From an uncultured Pelagibacteraceae bacterium (lineage in GTDB: Bacteria; Pseudomonadota; Alphaproteobacteria; Pelagibacterales; Pelagibacteraceae): a DNA stretch of 42,965 nucleotides. Location: assembly GCA_902515625.1 (NCBI GenBank), contig CABXVD010000006.1:1-42965 (forward strand), given 5' to 3'. Both the position numbers and the translations under genes were made by a program. The notes beneath the pieces were generated by a model. It was not told the origin of the DNA, made no database searches, and was given only the letters and a program-made list of their open reading frames with translations. Position 1 is the first letter of the stretch, and each line of letters opens with the position of its first letter. This document shows positions 37,583-42,965 of the stretch, piece after piece.

Positions 37583-38794
37583 ATGAAAACTGTAGTGCTT
37601 AAATTTGGTGGAACTTCTGTTGGTAGTATCGATAGAATTAAAAAAGTATGTAAAATTATAGCTTCTTATAAAAAGAAAAAATATAAAGTGGTTGTAATTT
37701 CTTCAGCTATGAGCGGTGTTACAAATGATCTAGTTAATAAATCAAAGTCAATTAGTAACAATTTTGATTTAGCAGAATATGACGCACTAGTATCTACTGG
37801 TGAACAAGTTTCATGTGCGCTTATAGCAGGCCGATTAAAACATATTGGATTAAAATCTAGATCTTGGTTATCTTGGCAGTTACCTATTTTTACAGAGGGT
37901 AATTATTCAAGTGCTAGAATAAATAAAATAAACATTAAAGAATTAAATAAATATATTAAAAGTGGCGGCATCCCAATTGTTACTGGTTTCCAAGGAATTA
38001 ATAAAAATTTTAGAATTACGACTATTGGTAGAAGTGGATCTGATGCTACAGCAATAATGTTAGCTAAATATATTAAAGCTGACGAATGTATAATCTATAC
38101 GGATGTAGAAGGAGTTTATACTACTGACCCGAGACAGCATAAAAAAGCAAAAAAAATTAAAAAAATTTTCTATGATGAGATGCTTGAAATGGCATCATTA
38201 GGTTCAAAAGTTATGCAACCAACATCAATCCAGGATGCAAAGCTGAATAAAATAGATATTAAAGTCAAATCCTCTTTTGCATTTAAGTCAGGAACTTTAA
38301 TTACAAATTCTAAAAAATCATTTAGTGACCAAATAATTACTGGAATTTCATCAACTAAAAATGATGCTAAAATAACAATAGTAGGTGTTAAGGATAGACC
38401 AGGGGTTGCTGCATCAATTTTTAAACCATTATCTAAAAATCTGATTAATGTTGATATGGTTGTTCAAAATATCTCACAAAATGGAAAAAATACTGATTTG
38501 ACTTTTACAATTAAATCTGAGGATCTTAAAAAAACTGAAAAGCTCATAAAAGAAAACAAAAGCATTTCATATAAAAAATTATCTTTTGACAGAAATGTAT
38601 CTAAAGTGTCAATAATTGGTGTTGGAATGATTACAACACCAGGAATAACTTACAGAATGTTTCAAGCTTTAGCATCAAAAAAAATAAATATTTTAGTTAT
38701 TTCAACATCTGAAATTAAAATTTCAGTTTTAGTATCTGCAATGCATGTTAAAAAAGCGATTGCATCTTTACATAAAGAATTTAAATTAGATTAA
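37583..38794 (+). CDS. lysC: Aspartate kinase
   Basis: Aspartate kinase phosphorylates aspartate, the entry to lysine, threonine and methionine. The 403-residue protein has the kinase domain ([74 protein letters not shown]) and two C-terminal ACT domains ([30 protein letters not shown] and [40 protein letters not shown]) for feedback regulation. It is a monofunctional kinase without a homoserine dehydrogenase domain. ispG follows 4 nt later, so it probably leads the lysC-ispG-prfA-prmC transcript. Confidence 0.97.
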   Translation: MKTVVLKFGGTSVGSIDRIKKVCKIIASYKKKKYKVVVISSAMSGVTNDLVNKSKSISNNFDLAEYDALVSTGEQVSCALIAGRLKHIGLKSRSWLSWQLPIFTEGNYSSARINKINIKELNKYIKSGGIPIVTGFQGINKNFRITTIGRSGSDATAIMLAKYIKADECIIYTDVEGVYTTDPRQHKKAKKIKKIFYDEMLEMASLGSKVMQPTSIQDAKLNKIDIKVKSSFAFKSGTLITNSKKSFSDQIITGISSTKNDAKITIVGVKDRPGVAASIFKPLSKNLINVDMVVQNISQNGKNTDLTFTIKSEDLKKTEKLIKENKSISYKKLSFDRNVSKVSIIGVGMITTPGITYRMFQALASKKINILVISTSEIKISVLVSAMHVKKAIASLHKEFKLD

Positions 38795-38798
38795 CCAA

Positions 38799-39893
38799 AT
38801 GAGTGTAAGGCCATTTAGAGATATCAACAGAAGAAAAACAAAAGTAATAAATGTTGGTGATGTTAAAATTGGAGGAGATAACCCAATTTCAGTTCAATCA
38901 ATGACAAACACTTTAACAACTGATGTTAAAGCAACAATAAATCAAATTAATGATATTGCAGAGGAAGGAGCTGATATAGTTAGAGTTTCGTGTCCAGATA
39001 CAGACTCAACCAAAGCTCTTAAAGAAATAGTTAAACATGTTTCTATCCCAGTAGTAGCGGATATTCATTTTCATTATAAAAGAGCGATTGAAGCGGCTGA
39101 AAATGGAGCTAAATGTTTAAGGATTAATCCTGGAAATATTGGTGAGGAGTCAAAAATTCATGAGGTTCTTAGTGCCGCAAAGAATAACGGTTGCTCGGTT
39201 AGAATTGGAGTAAATGCTGGATCATTAGAAAAAGATATATTAGATAAGTTTAAAGAACCATGTCCGGAAGCTCTAGTGGAAAGTGCTTTAAGAAATATAA
39301 AAATATTAGAAGATAAAGATTTTTTTAATTTTAAAATAAGCGTTAAGTCTTCAGATGTTTTCTTATCTATTGGTGCCTATAGACAATTATCTAAAGTTTG
39401 TGATTATCCTCTTCATCTGGGTATTACTGAGGCTGGGAGTTTTGTATCTGGGAGTATAAAGTCTTCTATTGGACTTGGAAGTCTTTTAATGGACGGAATT
39501 GGAGACACAATAAGGATTTCCCTATCAGATAATCCTACAAAGGAAGTTACAATTGGAAATGAAATTCTAAAATCATTAAACCTAAGAAATAGAGGTGTTA
39601 AAATTATATCTTGTCCTTCTTGTGCAAGACAAGCTTTTCAAGTAATTGATACTGTCAAAATATTAGAGGAAAAACTATCTCATATAAAAACACCAATAAC
39701 TCTCTCAATAATTGGGTGTGTTGTAAATGGGCCAGGAGAAGCAGCTATGACTGACGTAGGAATTACTGGAGGCGGAAAAGGAAATAATATGCTTTATTTA
39801 TCAGGAGTTCAAAATGAAAAGGTTTTGACCAAAGATATTATAGAAAAAGTTGTTACAGAAGTTGAAAAAAAAGCATCTGAGCTAGAAATCTAA
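38799..39893 (+). CDS. ispG: 4-hydroxy-3-methylbut-2-en-1-yl diphosphate synthase
   Basis: IspG is the 4Fe-4S enzyme of the MEP isoprenoid pathway that makes HMBPP. The 364-residue protein has the TIM-barrel part ([73 protein letters not shown]) and the C-terminal cluster domain with cysteines in [11 protein letters not shown] and [13 protein letters not shown], followed by a conserved Glu. Its length matches the bacterial short form. It supplies the isoprenoid precursor also needed for ubiquinone. It sits between lysC and prfA with gaps of 4 and 2 nt. Confidence 0.97.
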   Translation: MSVRPFRDINRRKTKVINVGDVKIGGDNPISVQSMTNTLTTDVKATINQINDIAEEGADIVRVSCPDTDSTKALKEIVKHVSIPVVADIHFHYKRAIEAAENGAKCLRINPGNIGEESKIHEVLSAAKNNGCSVRIGVNAGSLEKDILDKFKEPCPEALVESALRNIKILEDKDFFNFKISVKSSDVFLSIGAYRQLSKVCDYPLHLGITEAGSFVSGSIKSSIGLGSLLMDGIGDTIRISLSDNPTKEVTIGNEILKSLNLRNRGVKIISCPSCARQAFQVIDTVKILEEKLSHIKTPITLSIIGCVVNGPGEAAMTDVGITGGGKGNNMLYLSGVQNEKVLTKDIIEKVVTEVEKKASELEI

Positions 39894-39895
39894 AA

Positions 39896-40972
39896 ATGAT
39901 ACCCAATAAAACAATTAAAGAACTTATATCAAGGCATTCTACATTAGAAAAGGATTTATCTTCTGGAACTATAGATAAAAAGTTATTTGCGGATAAATCA
40001 AAAGAATATTCAGATGTAAATGAAATTATTGAAAATGCAAAAAAATATATTTCATTTGATAATGATAAGAAAGAATTAGAAAAAATATTAAATGATAGTT
40101 CATTGGATGACGAATTAAGAAATATGGCTGAAACTGAATTAAGTGATCTACAAATACAACATGAGACAAATGAAAAAAAATTAAAATTATTTTTGTTACC
40201 AAAAGATGAAGCAGATAAAAAAAATGCTATTATTGAAATAAGAGCAGGTACAGGTGGATTAGAAGCAAGTTTATTTGCATCTGATCTTTTTAAAATGTAT
40301 GAAAAAGTTAGCCATAAAAAAAAATGGTCTTTAGAACTCATTTCAATTTCAAGAAGCGATGCAGGTGGTTTAAAAGAAGTTATAGCCTCAATTAAAGGTA
40401 ATAATATTTATTCAACACTTAAATATGAAAGTGGAGTCCATAGAGTGCAAAGAGTTCCTGATACTGAAACTCAAGGCAGAGTTCATACATCAGCGGCAAC
40501 AGTTGCTGTATTACCTGAAGCAGAAGAGGTTGATTTAAAAATAAATGATTCAGATTTAAGAATTGATGTTTTTAGAGCTGGCGGACCTGGTGGTCAATCT
40601 GTGAATACAACCGATAGTGCTGTGAGAATAACCCATATTCCTTCTGGACTATCTGTCTCTCAACAGGATGAAAAATCTCAACATAAAAATAAAGCAAAAG
40701 GAATGAAAATATTGAGAGCACGTTTATATGAATTGGAAAGATCTAGAATTGATCAAGAAAGATCAAAAGATCGTAAAACTAAAATTGGGACTGGGGACAG
40801 ATCAGAACGTATTAGAACTTATAATTTTCCGCAGGGAAGAGTGACTGATCATAGAATAAACCTAACATTACATAGATTAGAAGAGTTTTTAGAAGGAGAA
40901 GCCTTTGATGAGATAATTGAGTCATTAACTTTGCAAGCTCAAGAAGAGAGTCTCAGTAATTTGAAAAAATGA
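39896..40972 (+). CDS. prfA: Peptide chain release factor 1
   Basis: RF1 terminates translation at UAA and UAG. The 358-residue protein has the PxT-type codon-reading block [25 protein letters not shown], which marks RF1 as opposed to the SPF of RF2, and the peptidyl-tRNA hydrolysis motif GGQ at 232-234 in [21 protein letters not shown]. The [21 protein letters not shown] block and the C-terminal tail are normal. The GGQ glutamine is the methylation target of PrmC, encoded immediately downstream with a 4-nt overlap, so enzyme and substrate are coupled. Confidence 0.98.
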   Translation: MIPNKTIKELISRHSTLEKDLSSGTIDKKLFADKSKEYSDVNEIIENAKKYISFDNDKKELEKILNDSSLDDELRNMAETELSDLQIQHETNEKKLKLFLLPKDEADKKNAIIEIRAGTGGLEASLFASDLFKMYEKVSHKKKWSLELISISRSDAGGLKEVIASIKGNNIYSTLKYESGVHRVQRVPDTETQGRVHTSAATVAVLPEAEEVDLKINDSDLRIDVFRAGGPGGQSVNTTDSAVRITHIPSGLSVSQQDEKSQHKNKAKGMKILRARLYELERSRIDQERSKDRKTKIGTGDRSERIRTYNFPQGRVTDHRINLTLHRLEEFLEGEAFDEIIESLTLQAQEESLSNLKK

Positions 40973-41811
40973 ATATTAATTCAGCAATAATAAATGGTGC
41001 AAAAGTTTTAAAAGATAATTTTATTAGTAATCCATATTTAGATTCTGAGATATTGATGGCTAAGGCAATTGATAAAGATAGAAAATATGTTTTGCTTAAT
41101 CCTAAAAGACCTCTCGATATAGATGATTTAAATATTTTTAAAAAATTAATAAAAAAGAGATCACTTGGAAAACCAATTGCTTATTTAACCAATAAAAAAT
41201 TCTTTTGGAACTCAGAATTTTTAGTATCAAATGATACTTTGATACCTCGGCCAGATACAGAGTTAATTATTGAAAAAGTTCTAGAATTAACAGCTCATAA
41301 AAAAAAAATAAGTATATTAGAGATAGGAATTGGAACCGGTTGTATAATTTTGTCTATTTTGAAAGAGAGAAAAAGTTTTTATGGAACAGGAATTGACATA
41401 AGCAAAAGTTGTTTAAATGTAACTAAATTAAACGCTATTATGCTTAAAGTAAGCTCCAGACTTAAAATATATAAATCAGATGTTGACAAATTCAAATTAG
41501 GCAAATATGATTTAGTTATATCTAATCCTCCATATATTAAAAAAAAAGTTTTAAAATATTTGGAAAAAGAAGTTGCTATGTTTGAGCCAAAACTAGCTTT
41601 AGATGGTGGTTTAGATGGTTTATCAGCAATCAGAAAAGTAATTAAAAAATCATCTGAACTGATTAAGAAGAACGGCAAGTTTGTTTTAGAGATCGGTTTT
41701 GATCAAAAAAATAAAATAACTAGTTTATTAAAAAAAGAAGGATTTTATATTAATAGTGTTAACAAAGACCTTGCTAATAAAGATCGATGTATAGTTTGTA
41801 CAAAAATATAG
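40969..41811 (+). CDS. prmC: Release factor glutamine methyltransferase
   Basis: PrmC (HemK) methylates the GGQ glutamine of RF1 and RF2. The 280-residue protein has an N-terminal helical release-factor-binding domain, [47 protein letters not shown] motif [17 protein letters not shown], and the catalytic NPPY (186-189) in [32 protein letters not shown] and FVLEIGFDQ close the domain. It overlaps prfA by 4 nt, the standard arrangement. The DUF4167 gene follows 13 nt after its stop. Confidence 0.97.
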   Translation: MNINSAIINGAKVLKDNFISNPYLDSEILMAKAIDKDRKYVLLNPKRPLDIDDLNIFKKLIKKRSLGKPIAYLTNKKFFWNSEFLVSNDTLIPRPDTELIIEKVLELTAHKKKISILEIGIGTGCIILSILKERKSFYGTGIDISKSCLNVTKLNAIMLKVSSRLKIYKSDVDKFKLGKYDLVISNPPYIKKKVLKYLEKEVAMFEPKLALDGGLDGLSAIRKVIKKSSELIKKNGKFVLEIGFDQKNKITSLLKKEGFYINSVNKDLANKDRCIVCTKI

Positions 41812-41824
41812 TTTTTTAAAAATC

Positions 41825-42271
41825 ATGGTAACATTTAGAAACAATAGCAATAACAACAATAGAAGAAATAACTTCAGAAGAAATGATAGAAACTTTAAAT
41901 CAAATGGAGACAGACCAAAGTTTGCATCAAATTTCTCAAATAATGAAAATTTTAAAAGAAAAGCTCCTGGTAGAAATAACCACAATGCACCAAAATTAAT
42001 TGAAAAATATAATGATTTAGCAAGAGAAGCTTCTTCAAATGGGGACAAAATTTTATCAGAAAATTATCTTCAACACGCAGATCATTTTACAAGGGTTTTG
42101 AATGAACGAGAAAGCATTAGAAAAGAAAGATTTTCTGAAAATAAAAGTCAGGAGAATTCTAATCTTCCAGAAGAAACCAAGATACAAAATGAAGAAATTT
42201 CAAAAACTAATTTAGCTAATGTATCAAATAAAGAGAATGAGGAAGAAAAAGGTTCAGAGCCTCAAGTTTAA
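41825..42271 (+). CDS. DUF4167 family protein, Arg/Asn-rich
   Basis: The 148-residue protein has a low-complexity, basic N-terminal third (about residues 4-55, rich in Asn, Arg and Phe), then the conserved DUF4167 core HNAPKLIEKYNDLAREASSNGDKILSENYLQHADHFTRVLNERES, and an acidic C-terminal tail. In alphaproteobacteria this family regularly follows prmC. The function is unknown; the basic unstructured segment next to translation-termination genes suggests RNA or ribosome binding, which is inference only. Its end lies 4 nt from the convergent M23 peptidase gene. Confidence 0.85.
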   Translation: MVTFRNNSNNNNRRNNFRRNDRNFKSNGDRPKFASNFSNNENFKRKAPGRNNHNAPKLIEKYNDLAREASSNGDKILSENYLQHADHFTRVLNERESIRKERFSENKSQENSNLPEETKIQNEEISKTNLANVSNKENEEEKGSEPQV

Positions 42272-42275
42272 ATCA

Positions 42276-42965
42276 TTAATTTAACCCTATAATTTTTTCA
42301 GATTTTAAAACATCTAATTTAATTTTTTTAGTCTCAAATATTTTTCTTTCTTTACCCTTAAGAATTTTTCCAGAGGGTAATTTTAGTTTTTGAGAATTAA
42401 CTTTTTTTCCATTGACTATAACTTCGTAGTGTAAATGTGGACCAGTTGATTTACCAGTTGATCCTACATAACCTATGGTTTGACCTTGTTTAACTCTTAC
42501 GCCTGTTTTAATTCCACGAGCAAAATTTGACATATGAGCATAAATAGTTTGATAGGTTGAGTTATGTCTTATTTTAACACAGTTTCCTCCACCACCACAC
42601 CATCCAGCTTTTTTAACTACACCATCTCCCGATGCCATAATTGGAGTTCCCATTGGTGCAGCAAAATCCGTTCCTCTATGCATTTTATTAAATCCATCTA
42701 TAGGATGTTTTCTCATTCCAAAAGGAGATGAAAGTCTGGCTCCATTTATTGGAGTCTTCATTAATGCTTTTTTTACACTTTTTCCATTTTTATCATAATG
42801 ACCTTCACTTCCATTATTATCAAAATAATACAAACTATTATCTTGACCGCTAAGTTTTAGATTAGCAAAAAGAATTTCTCCAGTTTCAATTATTTCATTT
42901 TTTTCATTCAAGAATATTTCATACATAATTTGAAATTTATCTTGTTTTCTTATATCTCTTTGAAA
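42276..42965 (-). CDS. M23 family metallopeptidase, N-terminal part outside the window
   Basis: The frame stays open to the window edge: a Met at 42926 is preceded in frame by FQRDIRKQDKFQI, which belongs to the conserved pre-peptidase region, so the true start lies beyond 42965. The visible 229 residues hold the zinc peptidase domain: SSPFGMRKHPIDGFNKMHRGTDFAAPMGTPI with the HxxxD ligands, YAHMS, and GPHLHYEV with the HxH motif. Such LytM-like enzymes cut peptidoglycan cross-links or activate amidases. Both zinc-ligand motifs are present, so it is likely active. A signal or membrane segment cannot be judged from this piece. Confidence 0.93.
   Translation of the reverse strand, partial: FQRDIRKQDKFQIMYEIFLNEKNEIIETGEILFANLKLSGQDNSLYYFDNNGSEGHYDKNGKSVKKALMKTPINGARLSSPFGMRKHPIDGFNKMHRGTDFAAPMGTPIMASGDGVVKKAGWCGGGGNCVKIRHNSTYQTIYAHMSNFARGIKTGVRVKQGQTIGYVGSTGKSTGPHLHYEVIVNGKKVNSQKLKLPSGKILKGKERKIFETKKIKLDVLKSEKIIGLN

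Overview
The window looks like a piece of core chromosome from a SAR11 bacterium (Pelagibacterales, 'Candidatus Pelagibacter'-like alphaproteobacterium). The evidence is the very AT-rich sequence, the extremely tight packing (most neighbours overlap or lie within 20 nt), the alphaproteobacterial gene orders (hisS-hisZ-hisG; aroA-cmk-rpsA-ihfB; cycM/kdsB-pheA; ffs-dnaX-ybaB-recR; prfA-prmC-DUF4167), a GcrA cell-cycle regulator, an NDUFA9-like protein, and a tandem glycine riboswitch in front of malate synthase, a context described for SAR11. I see no prophage, insertion sequence, CRISPR array, integrase or toxin-antitoxin pair. No stretch over 300 nt lacks a gene.

Layout. 1-1013: the end of hisD, infA, tRNA-Phe, a cold-shock protein, a possible small RNA, and tRNA-His. 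1018-7795 (+): hisS-hisZ-hisG, then a DNA-end-processing group (rmuC, a PD-(D/E)XK nuclease, exonuclease I) and a thioredoxin. 20206 down to 7792 (-): fourteen genes tiled without gaps above 17 nt: rnd, kdsD, lptC, lptB, aroA, cmk, rpsA, ihfB, pyrF, trpF, trpB, trpA, accD, folC. 20223-26183: an NDUFA9-like gene (+), gcrA (-), argD-argF (+), a membrane cytochrome c (-), kdsB-pheA (+). 26194-28893 (+): SRP RNA, dnaX, ybaB and recR behind a clear promoter. 31236 down to 28880 (-): glycine riboswitch and glcB. 31314-36790: accA (+), secA (-), argJ and a DUF1178 gene (+). 37509-36787 (-): ubiG. 37583-42271 (+): lysC, ispG, prfA, prmC and a DUF4167 gene. The window ends inside an M23 peptidase gene (-).

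The genes cover amino-acid synthesis (His, Trp, Arg, Lys/Thr, Phe, aromatic core), translation, replication and repair, LPS synthesis and export, fatty-acid initiation (accA, accD), and the glyoxylate route under glycine control.

I did not find a convincing new multi-gene system; this is mostly ordinary core genome. The points most worth a second look are: (1) a tRNA-His without encoded G-1, four bases upstream of a eukaryote-like HisRS whose GGRYD motif reads GGAYA; (2) an A9 slippery run in dnaX at the expected tau/gamma boundary, where a -1 shift meets a stop at once; (3) an AccA with a C-terminal membrane anchor; (4) a cytidylate kinase with Ala for the Walker A lysine; (5) a tRNA-Phe with an altered elbow (G55, apparently A18); (6) a phage-like nuclease between rmuC and exonuclease I; and (7) seven convergent gene pairs that overlap or nearly touch, leaving almost no room for terminators. 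All functions are inferred from reading the sequence; no database search was run.
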